This document shows, one piece after another, positions 17,700 through 26,411 of a DNA stretch of 64,000 bases; position 1 is the first letter of the stretch; each line of letters opens with the position of its first letter. The notes beneath the pieces are model-generated. The model was given only the letters and a program-made list of their open reading frames with translations. It ran no database searches and was not told the origin of the DNA. A program made the translations under genes and the position numbers. The stretch is from JACKFB01 sp041389525 (GTDB lineage: Bacteria; Myxococcota_A; UBA9042; PHBI01; JACKFB01). The stretch spans positions 46,651 through 110,650 of the forward strand of contig JAWKRR010000020.1 of NCBI GenBank assembly GCA_041389525.1, written 5' to 3'.

Positions 17700-17721
17700 G
17701 CCGTGCCGCTCCTCCCGCTCG

Positions 17722-19047
17722 CTAGACCAAGCCCGGGATGATCTTCCAGCGGACGCGCTGGCAGTAGCGGTCCCAGTCGGGGCCGTACTTCGCCGCGCAG
17801 CGCGTGTCGTCGCGGAAGGCGCGCTCGGTCAGCAGAATCGTCAGGAAGATGACGTAGCAGTAGGGCATCAGGTGGTGAAAGAGGGCCGGGACGGTCCAGC
17901 AGAAGGCGCCAAGGATCTCGGGCAGGTAGTGGAAGTGCCGCGAGATGCCCCACCAGCCGCTGACCAAGAGCAGGCTCTGCTTCGCCTCGCCGCGCTCGGT
18001 GGTGTAGTTGGCGACGATGACCTCGGGCGGCTTGCCCCAGACGGTCGTCTCGCCGTTTGTCGCGCGGACCCGCTGGCGCTGGGCGTCGGCGAAGTAGTTT
18101 GTGAAGATCCCGAGCACGCCGACCGCCGCGATGGCGAGGGCCAGCGGGGTCCCGAGGTCGTTGGGGTGGTGGACCAGGTAGAGCGTCGGCGACGCGTAGA
18201 AGCCGGCGATCCAGACCAGCACGCCCCAGACGATATAGAAGCCGGCGCGGTCGTGCATGATGTCGAGGGAGCGCAGGTAGCCGGTCTCCCAGTAGTAGAA
18301 CTTCGCGACGTAGATGAGCTGCAGGCCGACCGAGACCAGCATGGAGTCGGAGATGCCGTAGAGCTCGTGCTGCTTGGCGGCGAAGCTCACGATGATGACC
18401 GGCCACGCCATCATCCCGAAGCGGCAGTTGGTGAACATCTTGAGGTCCCAGCCCAGCACGCGCGGGTAGAGCTCCGTGCCCCAGTAGTAGTCGAAGATTG
18501 GGTTGCCGGTGGTGCCGGAGTCCGTCGACGACGGGGCGAAGCGGCCCTTGAAGTAGAGGACGGCGCACAGCGCCAGGCTGAAGATGTTGAGCGCGCCGAG
18601 GATGCCGCCGAAGTGGTCGTAGACGACGGCGGGCGAGAAGAGGGCCAGGCCCCACGAGCAGACGGCGAAGGTCGCCATGGTCACGACAAAGGCCGCGACG
18701 CCGTTGGCTTTGTAGACGGGGATGTTGCCGGCGGGGGTCACCGGGCCCTCGAAGCGCGCGCCGGGCAACAGCCGCATCAGCGCGAGCTGAAAGGCCGCGA
18801 AGCTCCCGATGATCGCCCACGCCGCGGGCGTCCCGAAGAAGACCGGCTCCCAGATGGACCAGAGGTAGGGGAACACGCCGGCCTTGCCGAGCTCGTGGCC
18901 CAGCAGCGCGAAGGAGCCATCCAACGCCACGTTGGTGTGCCACATCAGGATGACCGTGGGCGGGCACAGGACGATCAGCAGCAGCGGCGCGATGGTGCGG
19001 CGCAAGAAGCCGAGCAGACCACGAGGGGGAGCCGGGGTAGTCGACAT
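17722..19047 (-). CDS. 7-dehydrocholesterol reductase-like sterol reductase
   Basis: A 441-residue polytopic membrane protein of the ERG4/ERG24 sterol reductase family. The C-terminal third carries the family signature LLVSGWWGISRHFHYLPE (about residues 352-370) and ends with RDDTRCAAKYGPDWDRY-CQRV-WKIIPGLV, very like animal DHCR7. GNIPVYKANG is another DHCR7-type motif. DHCR7 reduces the C7-C8 double bond of sterols with NADPH. Sterol genes occur in some Myxococcota. C14- or C24-type specificity cannot be excluded. No other sterol gene is in the window. Confidence 0.88.
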   Translation of the reverse strand: MSTTPAPPRGLLGFLRRTIAPLLLIVLCPPTVILMWHTNVALDGSFALLGHELGKAGVFPYLWSIWEPVFFGTPAAWAIIGSFAAFQLALMRLLPGARFEGPVTPAGNIPVYKANGVAAFVVTMATFAVCSWGLALFSPAVVYDHFGGILGALNIFSLALCAVLYFKGRFAPSSTDSGTTGNPIFDYYWGTELYPRVLGWDLKMFTNCRFGMMAWPVIIVSFAAKQHELYGISDSMLVSVGLQLIYVAKFYYWETGYLRSLDIMHDRAGFYIVWGVLVWIAGFYASPTLYLVHHPNDLGTPLALAIAAVGVLGIFTNYFADAQRQRVRATNGETTVWGKPPEVIVANYTTERGEAKQSLLLVSGWWGISRHFHYLPEILGAFCWTVPALFHHLMPYCYVIFLTILLTERAFRDDTRCAAKYGPDWDRYCQRVRWKIIPGLV

Positions 19048-19164
19048 GAGGGCGATCTCCGGTGGCAGGCGCGAGGGGACCGTCTACCACGGAGGGCGGG
19101 CCTCCTAAAATGGGCCCGAGCAGTCGGCGGAAATCGAAACGGCGCCTCGCGCGTCCACCCCTTC

Positions 19165-19896
19165 ATGCGCCGCTTTCTCCGACTCGTCCTTGTCGCGCTC
19201 TGCTGCTCACTGACCGTGGCCAGCGCGCCTCCAACGTGCCCGCTGTGGCGACCGGCGGGGCGCGTCACGCTCGACGAGGCCATGGCCGCGCTCGAGGTCC
19301 CCGTCGGCGACGTCGTCCGGGGCTGGTTCTCCGACGCGGGCGCCGCGTTTCCGCCGAAGAACCTCGATCTCCTCGTGCTCAAAGAGGAGCGCCAGCTCGA
19401 GATCTGGGCCCCCGGAGCGCGCGGACGACCGGTCATGGTCCACCGCCTGCCGGTCCTCGGCGCCAGCGGGCACGCCGGGCCGAAGCTCCGCGAGGGCGAC
19501 GGGCAGGTCCCCGAAGGCATCTACCGGGTGCGCGTGCTCAACCCCAACAGCCGCTACCACCTGTCCATGGGCACCGACTACCCCAACGCGCTCGACCGGG
19601 AGGCGGCGCGGATCGAGCGGCGCTCGAACCTGGGCGGCGACATCTTCCTGCACGGGGGCTCGGCGTCCGTGGGCTGCGTGGCGGTCGGGGACGAGGCCAT
19701 CGAGCCGCTCTTCTGGCTGGTGGCGCGGGCGGGCAAGGGGCGGGTGCGCGTGCTGATCGCGCCGTGGGATCTTCGCGCGCCCGACGCCCCGGAGCCCCCG
19801 GCCGCTGCGCACGCGCTCGGCGAACAGCGGTACCGCGAGCTCACCCACGCGATGGCCCCGCTGGTGGCCTCGCCGGGCGACGCGCCGCGGCTCTGA
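19165..19896 (+). CDS. L,D-transpeptidase (YkuD family)
   Basis: A 243-residue exported protein. ATG 19165 is chosen because it directly opens a signal peptide (MRRFLRLVLVALCCSLTVAS). The catalytic motif HGGSASVGCVAV (about residues 163-174) contains the nucleophilic Cys of YkuD L,D-transpeptidases, and the upstream REGDGQVPEGIYRV and SRYHLSMGTDYPN segments are typical of the YafK-like branch. Such enzymes form 3-3 crosslinks or attach proteins to peptidoglycan. It stands alone between a divergent sterol reductase and a downstream lipoprotein. Confidence 0.92.
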   Translation: MRRFLRLVLVALCCSLTVASAPPTCPLWRPAGRVTLDEAMAALEVPVGDVVRGWFSDAGAAFPPKNLDLLVLKEERQLEIWAPGARGRPVMVHRLPVLGASGHAGPKLREGDGQVPEGIYRVRVLNPNSRYHLSMGTDYPNALDREAARIERRSNLGGDIFLHGGSASVGCVAVGDEAIEPLFWLVARAGKGRVRVLIAPWDLRAPDAPEPPAAAHALGEQRYRELTHAMAPLVASPGDAPRL

Positions 19897-19961
19897 CCAT
19901 CCCGGGCTGGTTGTCGCTTGGCCCCGGCGATAGAATCATGGCCTCTCCCCGGAGCCGCGCC

Positions 19962-22685
19962 ATGAACTGCCTACCCCGCGCTGCGCTCGCCGCCGCCTTC
20001 GCCCTGAGCGCGTGCGGCGGCGGCAGCAAGTCCAATCAGGTCTGCCCGCCCGACACGCCCTGCGAAGACGGGATCTGCTACGGCTCCCAGTGCCTGGATC
20101 CGGCCGGAGACCCAGACGACGACGGGCTGATCAACGAGGTCGAGGTGCTCATCGGCACCGACCCCTTCGACGCGGACTCCGACCACGACGGGATCTCCGA
20201 CGGCGTCGAGGTCGGTGACGATCCGCTGTCGCCGCTGGACTCGGACGCCGACTACGTCCCGGGCACGAACACGCTGCATGACGCGCTGGAGTCGGCCCTC
20301 AAAGACGGCGATGGGGACTGCGTGGCCGACCAGTTCGACGCGGTCGACGGGTCGGTGCTGGCGCAGAAGGTCGCTGAGGTGTGCCTGCTGGCGGGCGTCT
20401 GCGGCGACAATCAGGGGCTCTTGCGGGCGGTGTGCCAGGCGGGGGCGACCGCGGCCGACGAGCCGGTCTGGGTGTGCGTTTACGGCGACGTGCCAGGCTA
20501 TTCGTCCGGGTTGGACGCGGCGTGCGACCGGCTGGACAACGACTGCGACGGGGCGACGGACGAGGACTTCGTGGCGGGCGGGGAGGGCGACGGGGACTGC
20601 GACGGCGTGGACGCGGACTGCGATGGGCAGACCGACGAGGACTTCGTGTCGACGGCGACCTCGTGCGGCGAGGGGCAGTGCGCGGGGAGCGGGGCGCTGA
20701 CGTGCGTGGGCGGGGCGCTGGTCGATAGCTGCGACAGCGGGGTGCCGTCGGAGCTGGACGCGTCGTGCGACGGCGTCGACGACGACTGCAACGACGCGAC
20801 GGACGAGGATTTTGTGCCGACGAGCGCGAGCTGTGGCGTCGGGGCTTGCGCGGCGAAGGGCCTCGTCACGTGCGTCGGCGGAAAGCCGGTGAGCCAGTGC
20901 GTGCCGGGGGCGGCCGGGGCGGACGACGCGAGCTGCGACGGCGACGACGACGACTGCGACGGCAAGACCGACGAGGACTACGCGCCCTTCGCGACCGCGT
21001 GCGGCGAGGGGGCGTGCGCGGCGACGGGCGTGCTGGCGTGCGTGGGCGGCAAGCTGGTCGACTCGTGCGTCGCGGGCGCGCCGTCGTGTGGCGAGCAGGA
21101 GTGCGGGGCCGATGGGTGCGGCGGTTCGTGCGGGTCGTGCTCGGAGGACCAAGCGTGCGTCGAGGGGTTCTGCGGGTGCGTGCCCGACTGCGGCGGGCCG
21201 GGGGCGGGTCCGCCGAAGTGCGGGGACGACGGCTGCGGCGGGACCTGCGCGCTGACCTGCGTGTCGAAGCTGACGTGCGAGGTGGGGACCTGCGATGGGG
21301 GGAGCTGCGCCTTCGCGCTGGCGCCGGGCTTCTGTTTGATCGGCGGCGTCTGCTTCGCCGACGGGGCGCCGAACCCGGCCAACAGCTGCCAGAGCTGCGA
21401 CGCGAAGTCCGCGACGACGGGGTGGACCGACGTGAAGAACGGCTCGGCGTGCGCGGACGACGGCAACAGCTGCACCACCGAGTTCTGCGACGACGGCGAG
21501 TGCCTGCACGACCCGTTGCCGGACTACGAGGCCTGCGACGACGGCGACAAGGCGACGGTCGGCGACTGGTGCCACGGCGCGAAGTGCGCAGGATTTAGGC
21601 CGCAGATCGAGGCCACATACAACGCATCGCCCACGGAGGCGCAGGGCTACTCGACGGTCTCGGCGGCGTCGGGTGGCGGCGCGCAGGGGACCTTCACCTA
21701 CAAGGAAGGCAGCCAGCTCGCCATCACCGCGTATGGGGCGACGCTGACCGAGGTGACGCAGAACCTCGGCTCGTACGCGGCCGGCATCCGCGTCGCGCTG
21801 TCGCCTGGCGCGCTGGTCGTGGGAAACACGATGTGGGAGCTGGAGTCGGGGCAGTGGGTGTCGGGGTTTGGGGCGCAGACCCTGCGCTCGGCGTGGGCGG
21901 CGCAGTGCAGCGAGTTCTGCCCGCAATTCCACGTCCTGACCTCGCAGCAGCTCGGGACCGTGGTCCTGCAGGGTTGGGAGGTGTTGGCGGCCGGCGTGAC
22001 CTTCCTCGGCGACGCACCGCTCTTGCGCTGGTGTTCGCGCCCAGGGCTGTGCGCGGTGGGCGCGGCGTGCTGGACCTGCTCGGTGCCGTCGGTGAAGGAC
22101 AAGCTCGAGTTCGGCGCGGCCGTGGCGTTTTACGGCGGCAAGCCGATCGTCGGCGCCAACCAGGGCAGCGAGAGCGCGCCGGCCTTCATCGATATCCTCA
22201 CGCGAAACGCGGCCGGCGTGTTCTTGGCCGACCCGAACCTGCGGCTGACGGCGGGCGGGCGGCGGCTGGTGGACATGCGGGTGGTGAAGGGCAGCGGCGA
22301 GTGGGCCGTGGGGGCGGGCACGGGCGGGCTCTTGTTCGCGACGAAGCTCGACACGACCACGGAGATCGCGCCGAAGCTGCAATGGAAAGGCGTCGCCGAC
22401 TGGGTCAGCGTGTCCCAGGCGGACGGGCGCGTGTTTGTGCTGGGCAGCGTCGTCGATTCGCTCGTGCGGCACGTGGCCATCGCCCACGCCAGCCTCGCGA
22501 CGGACATCACTCAGCCCGGGAATTGGCGCGTGCACGAGCTGCTTGCGACCGCGACCACCACCAAGGCCGCGCCAGTGCTGAACGGGATGGCCGCCGACAG
22601 CAAGCGAATCACGATCCTGGGGAGCGCGGTCGACGCGAAGTCGCTGGTGCGCGGGCGCGGGGTGTGGCGATGGGAGGCGCAGTGA
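19962..22685 (+). CDS. MopE-like Cys/Asp-rich surface lipoprotein
   Basis: A 907-residue lipoprotein; ATG 19962 follows GGAG and a short signal peptide ends in the lipobox ALSACGGG (an ATG at 19938 is alternative). After it come thrombospondin-3-like Asp repeats (DPDDDGLINEVEVLIGTDPF, DADSDHDGISDGVEV), four MopE-type motifs of the form CDxxDxDCDGxTDEDF, then several Cys-rich modules (CGxDGCGGxC). From about residue 545 a Cys-poor region looks like a beta-propeller or repeat fold. MopE-type motifs bind copper or calcium in known proteins; the role here is inferred to be surface metal-binding or adhesion. Confidence 0.85.
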   Translation: MNCLPRAALAAAFALSACGGGSKSNQVCPPDTPCEDGICYGSQCLDPAGDPDDDGLINEVEVLIGTDPFDADSDHDGISDGVEVGDDPLSPLDSDADYVPGTNTLHDALESALKDGDGDCVADQFDAVDGSVLAQKVAEVCLLAGVCGDNQGLLRAVCQAGATAADEPVWVCVYGDVPGYSSGLDAACDRLDNDCDGATDEDFVAGGEGDGDCDGVDADCDGQTDEDFVSTATSCGEGQCAGSGALTCVGGALVDSCDSGVPSELDASCDGVDDDCNDATDEDFVPTSASCGVGACAAKGLVTCVGGKPVSQCVPGAAGADDASCDGDDDDCDGKTDEDYAPFATACGEGACAATGVLACVGGKLVDSCVAGAPSCGEQECGADGCGGSCGSCSEDQACVEGFCGCVPDCGGPGAGPPKCGDDGCGGTCALTCVSKLTCEVGTCDGGSCAFALAPGFCLIGGVCFADGAPNPANSCQSCDAKSATTGWTDVKNGSACADDGNSCTTEFCDDGECLHDPLPDYEACDDGDKATVGDWCHGAKCAGFRPQIEATYNASPTEAQGYSTVSAASGGGAQGTFTYKEGSQLAITAYGATLTEVTQNLGSYAAGIRVALSPGALVVGNTMWELESGQWVSGFGAQTLRSAWAAQCSEFCPQFHVLTSQQLGTVVLQGWEVLAAGVTFLGDAPLLRWCSRPGLCAVGAACWTCSVPSVKDKLEFGAAVAFYGGKPIVGANQGSESAPAFIDILTRNAAGVFLADPNLRLTAGGRRLVDMRVVKGSGEWAVGAGTGGLLFATKLDTTTEIAPKLQWKGVADWVSVSQADGRVFVLGSVVDSLVRHVAIAHASLATDITQPGNWRVHELLATATTTKAAPVLNGMAADSKRITILGSAVDAKSLVRGRGVWRWEAQ

Positions 22686-23677
22686 CGGCGGCGGAGGGCG
22701 AGGAGCACGCGCGGCTCGAGCTTCAGGCGGAGATGCTGGCGAACCGGCTGCGGAAGCGGCAGCGCGCGCTGTCGAAGTGGGCGCGGAAGGAGGGGATCTC
22801 GGCCTGGCGTGTCTACCACCGCGATATCCCCGAGATCCCGCTGACCATCGACTGGTACGACGGGCACTTGCTGGTGTCGGAGTTCGTGACGCGGCGGCGC
22901 GAGGACGGCGAGGCGGGGGACCGGGCGCTCGAGCGGCTGGCGGAGGCGGCGGGCGCGGCGCTCGGCGTGCCGACCGAGCGCATCTACACCAAGCTGCGCA
23001 AGCGCCAGAAGGGGGCGAGCCAGTACGAGCGCCAGGGCGACAGCGGCGAACGTTTCGCGGTCGGGGAGTTCGGCCTGCGCCTGCTGGTCAACCTCTCCGA
23101 TTACCTCGACACCGGCTTGTTCCTAGACCACCGCGAGACCCGGCGCATGGTCGCGGCGGAGGCCGAGGGCCGGCGCGTCCTCAACCTCTTCAGCTACACC
23201 GGCGCCTTCACAGTCCACGCCGCGGCCGCCGGCGCGCGCGAGAGCGTCAGCATCGACATGTCGGCGACCTACCTCGCCTGGGCCGAGGCGAACCTGCGTG
23301 AGAACCGCCTCGACGAAGGCGCCCACGTGATGCTGCGCGACGATGTCCTGGCCTGGCTGCGCCACGCGGTCGGGCGCGTCCAGCCCTTCGACCTCGTCGT
23401 GTGCGATCCGCCGACCTTCTCCACCAGCAAGCGCATGGAGGGCACCCTCGACCTGCAGCGCGACCACGTCGGCCTGCTGCGCGACGTCGTCGCCATCACG
23501 CGCCCCGGCGGCGTCGTGTATTTCTCCACCAACCGTCGCGGGTTCTCCCTGGATCCCTCTGCGTTCTCGGGCTGCGATTTCGAGGAGATCACAGCCCGCA
23601 CGATCCCGCAGGACTTTCGCGGGACCGACATCCACCGCGCGTGGCGTGCGGTCCGCCACACCGGCCGCTCCGCGTGA
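22682..23677 (+). CDS. RlmK-like 23S rRNA methyltransferase
   Basis: A 331-residue class I SAM methyltransferase. GTG 22682 is chosen: GGGAGG lies 4 nt before it and it overlaps the upstream stop as GTGA. It resembles the C-terminal (RlmK) half of E. coli RlmKL: NRLRKRQRALSKWARKEGI, a PUA-like entry, FLDHRETRR, NLFSYTGAFTVHAAAAGA (SAM site), and CDPPTFSTSKRM (catalytic DPP). RlmK makes m7G2069 in 23S rRNA. The N-terminal RlmL half is absent. Coupled by a 4-nt overlap to the MATE gene. Confidence 0.85.
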   Translation: MTAAEGEEHARLELQAEMLANRLRKRQRALSKWARKEGISAWRVYHRDIPEIPLTIDWYDGHLLVSEFVTRRREDGEAGDRALERLAEAAGAALGVPTERIYTKLRKRQKGASQYERQGDSGERFAVGEFGLRLLVNLSDYLDTGLFLDHRETRRMVAAEAEGRRVLNLFSYTGAFTVHAAAAGARESVSIDMSATYLAWAEANLRENRLDEGAHVMLRDDVLAWLRHAVGRVQPFDLVVCDPPTFSTSKRMEGTLDLQRDHVGLLRDVVAITRPGGVVYFSTNRRGFSLDPSAFSGCDFEEITARTIPQDFRGTDIHRAWRAVRHTGRSA

Positions 23678-25035
23678 CCGACGCCCCGGGCTTGTCCCCC
23701 CGCCGCCTGCTCGTCCCGCGCGACCGCCTGCACACGATCCTGGGTCTGGGCCTCCCGATCATCGGCGGCATGGTCTCCCAGAACGTGCTGAACCTCGTCG
23801 ACACCGCCATGGTCGGCAGCCTCGGCGACGCCGCCCTCGCCGGGGTCGGCCTCGGCAGCTTCGTCACCTTCATGGCGCAGTCCTTCGTCATGGGCCTCGG
23901 CAGCGGCGTGCAAGCCATGGCCGCCCGCCGCGTGGGCGAGGGCCGCCTCGACGCCGCCGCCCGCCCCCTCAACGGCGGCCTCGCCCTCGCCCTGAGCTTC
24001 GCCCTCCCCATCAGCGTCGTGGTCGCCCTCCTCACCCCCGCGCTCTTCCCCCTCATCGCGCCCGCGACCCCCGTCGCCGACGTCGGCATCCCCTACGTCC
24101 AGGTCCGCATGCTGGGCGTCGCCGCGGTCGGCATGAACTTCGCCTTCCGCGGCCACTGGAACGGCGTCGGCCGCCCCGGCCTCTACCTGCGCACCCTCCT
24201 CGTCATGCACGCCAGCAACATCGTCCTGAACTACCTCCTCATCTTCGGCGCCCTCGGCTTCCCCGAGCTCGGCTCCACCGGCGCCGGCCTCGGCACCGCC
24301 CTCGCCACCTGGATCGGCACCGGCACCTACATCTTCCTTGGCCTCCGCCACGCCCGCTCCGGCGGCTTCCTCGCCGGCGTCCCCGACCGCGACACCCTCA
24401 CCACCATGCTGCGCCTGTCGATCCCGTCCGGCATCCAGCTCCTCGCGTTCGCCACGGGCATGACCCTGCTCTTCGGCATCATCGGCCGCGTCGGCACCGC
24501 CGAGCTCGCCGCCGCCAACGTCGTCATCAACGTCATGCTCGTCGCCATCCTCCCCGCCATGGGCCTCGGCCTCGCCGCCGCCTCCCTCGTCGGCCAAGCC
24601 CTCGGCCGCGGCGACCCCGACGACGCCGCCCGCTGGGGCTGGGAGGTCGTCCGCACCGCCTCCGTCGTCCTCTTCCTCCTCGGCCTCCCCATGGTCCTCG
24701 CCCCCGACCTCGTCCTCTCCGCCTTCATCCACGACCCCGACACCATCGCCGTCGCGCGCCTCCCCCTCCGCCTCACCGGCGCCTTCCTAGCCACCGACGC
24801 CCTCGGCACCGTCCTGCAGAACGCCCTGCTCGGCGCCGGCGCCTCCCGCACGGTGATGACCGTCACCGTCCTCCTCCACTGGGGCCTCTTCCTGCCCGCC
24901 GCCTGGCTCGTCGGCCCCGTCCTCCAGACCGGCCTCCTCGGCATCTGGCTCGCCCAAATCGCCTACCGCCTCATCCAATCCCTCGTCTTCGTCCGCGTCT
25001 GGAGTCGCCGCGCCTGGATCCACGCGCGCGCCTAA
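23674..25035 (+). CDS. MATE family efflux transporter
   Basis: A 453-residue, 12-helix multidrug and toxin extrusion protein. GTG 23674 overlaps the methyltransferase stop (GTGA). GLGLPIIGGMVSQNVLNLVD with TAMVGSLGDAALAG is the classic N-lobe signature, and IPSGIQLLAFATGM begins the second lobe. Such proteins export cationic or drug-like compounds using Na+ or H+. The DNA is extremely C-rich in third positions, more than upstream genes. The MFS gene follows in the same frame after one TAA. Confidence 0.92.
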   Translation: MTDAPGLSPRRLLVPRDRLHTILGLGLPIIGGMVSQNVLNLVDTAMVGSLGDAALAGVGLGSFVTFMAQSFVMGLGSGVQAMAARRVGEGRLDAAARPLNGGLALALSFALPISVVVALLTPALFPLIAPATPVADVGIPYVQVRMLGVAAVGMNFAFRGHWNGVGRPGLYLRTLLVMHASNIVLNYLLIFGALGFPELGSTGAGLGTALATWIGTGTYIFLGLRHARSGGFLAGVPDRDTLTTMLRLSIPSGIQLLAFATGMTLLFGIIGRVGTAELAAANVVINVMLVAILPAMGLGLAAASLVGQALGRGDPDDAARWGWEVVRTASVVLFLLGLPMVLAPDLVLSAFIHDPDTIAVARLPLRLTGAFLATDALGTVLQNALLGAGASRTVMTVTVLLHWGLFLPAAWLVGPVLQTGLLGIWLAQIAYRLIQSLVFVRVWSRRAWIHARA

Positions 25036-26319
25036 CCGCCCCCCCCCAGCCCCCAGCCCACCACAACGGCCCCCACCACGGCCGGCTCAGCAGCCACCCT
25101 CGGCGAACGCATCGCCTGGGCCATCAACGACGTCGCGAACTCCGCCTTCGCCCTCGTCATCATCACGGCCGTCTTCCCGCTCTACTTCGCAGGCGTCATC
25201 GTCGGCCCCGACGCTCCCCCCGGACGCGCCGATCAGCTCTGGGGCTACGGCATCTCCGCGTCCATGCTGCTGGTCGCCCTCAGCTCCCCGCTCATGGGCA
25301 CCGTCGCCGACCGCCTCGGCTGGCGAAAGCAGCTCCTCTTCGCCTACACCCTCACCGGCGTCCTCGCGACCGCCTCCCTCGCCCTCCTCAACCCCGGCGA
25401 CATCGCCCTGGCCCTGACCCTCCTCGTCATCGCCAACTTCGCCTTCGAGGGTAGCCTCGTCTTCTACGACGCCCTCCTCCCCTCCATCGCCCCCCCCGCC
25501 GAGATCGGCCGCTGGTCCGGCATCGGCTGGTCCTCCGGCTACATCGGCAGCCTCTTCTGCCTCGGGTTCGCCGCCGTCTTCGCCGCCAAGGGGCAGCTCA
25601 CCCCCGTCTTTTTCATCGTCGCCGCCTGGTGGTTTCTCTTCTCCCTGCCGCTCTTCCTCCGCGTCCGCGACCGCGCCCCCCGCGCCTCAGAGTCCGCCCC
25701 AAACGTCCTCGCGTCCCTGGTCGCCACCTTCCGCCGCATCCGCCGCAGCCGCTCCCTCTCCCGCTTCTTCCTCGCCTATTTCCTCTACAACGACGGCGTC
25801 GCCACCACGATCGCCTTCGCCGCCCTCTACGCCACCACCACCCTCGGCTTCGGCCAGACCGAGGTCCTCATCCTCCTCGGTGTCGTCCAGGTCTCCGGCT
25901 CCCTCGGCGCCTTCAGCCTCGGCCTCCTCGCCGACCGCATCGGCCACGCCCGCACGATCATCCTCACCCTCATCGTCTGGTGCGCGGTCGTCCTCGCCGC
26001 CGCCTTCGTCACCGAGAAGACCACCTTCTGGGGGATCGCCCTGGCCGTCGGCTTCGTCATGGGCGCCACCCAGAGCGCGAGCCGCGGCTTCCTCGCCTCG
26101 GTCGCCAGCGCCGGCGAGGCGGGCGAGCTCTTCGGCTTCAAGGCCGTGGCCGGCAAGTTCTCGGCCGTCCTCGGGCCCCTCATCTTCGGCGTCGTCAGCA
26201 GCGCCACCGGCAACCAGCGCTACGCCCTGCTCGCGGTCGGCGTCCTCTTCATCCTCGGGACCCTCCTGATGCTCGGCGTCGACGAAGAGGCCGCCCGCCG
26301 CGACGCCGCCGCCGACTGA
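25036..26319 (+). CDS. MFS transporter (UMF1/Atg22-like), start unresolved
   Basis: A 12-helix major facilitator resembling the UMF1/Atg22-like branch: LGERIAWAINDVANSAFA opens TM1, and the GTVADRLGWRK loop and RSLSRFFLAYFLYNDGVAT follow in order. The conserved start of TM1 lies upstream of the first ATG (25264). Between the MATE stop at 25033-25035 and 25264 the frame is open but has no ATG, GTG, TTG or CTG; the nearest one-base variants are ACG codons at 25066 and 25078. The spacer includes a run of nine C (25039-25047). An indel error or an unusual start is likely. Substrate unknown. Confidence 0.8.
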   Translation, partial: PPPPSPQPTTTAPTTAGSAATLGERIAWAINDVANSAFALVIITAVFPLYFAGVIVGPDAPPGRADQLWGYGISASMLLVALSSPLMGTVADRLGWRKQLLFAYTLTGVLATASLALLNPGDIALALTLLVIANFAFEGSLVFYDALLPSIAPPAEIGRWSGIGWSSGYIGSLFCLGFAAVFAAKGQLTPVFFIVAAWWFLFSLPLFLRVRDRAPRASESAPNVLASLVATFRRIRRSRSLSRFFLAYFLYNDGVATTIAFAALYATTTLGFGQTEVLILLGVVQVSGSLGAFSLGLLADRIGHARTIILTLIVWCAVVLAAAFVTEKTTFWGIALAVGFVMGATQSASRGFLASVASAGEAGELFGFKAVAGKFSAVLGPLIFGVVSSATGNQRYALLAVGVLFILGTLLMLGVDEEAARRDAAAD

Positions 26320-26411
26320 CACCCCGGCCGCCCCCCGCGGTCGCAGCCCCGCACGCGCTGCGCGACATCGCCCATTGACGCGCCTCGCCGCGCCGCGTCA
26401 GGCTCCGCGCC

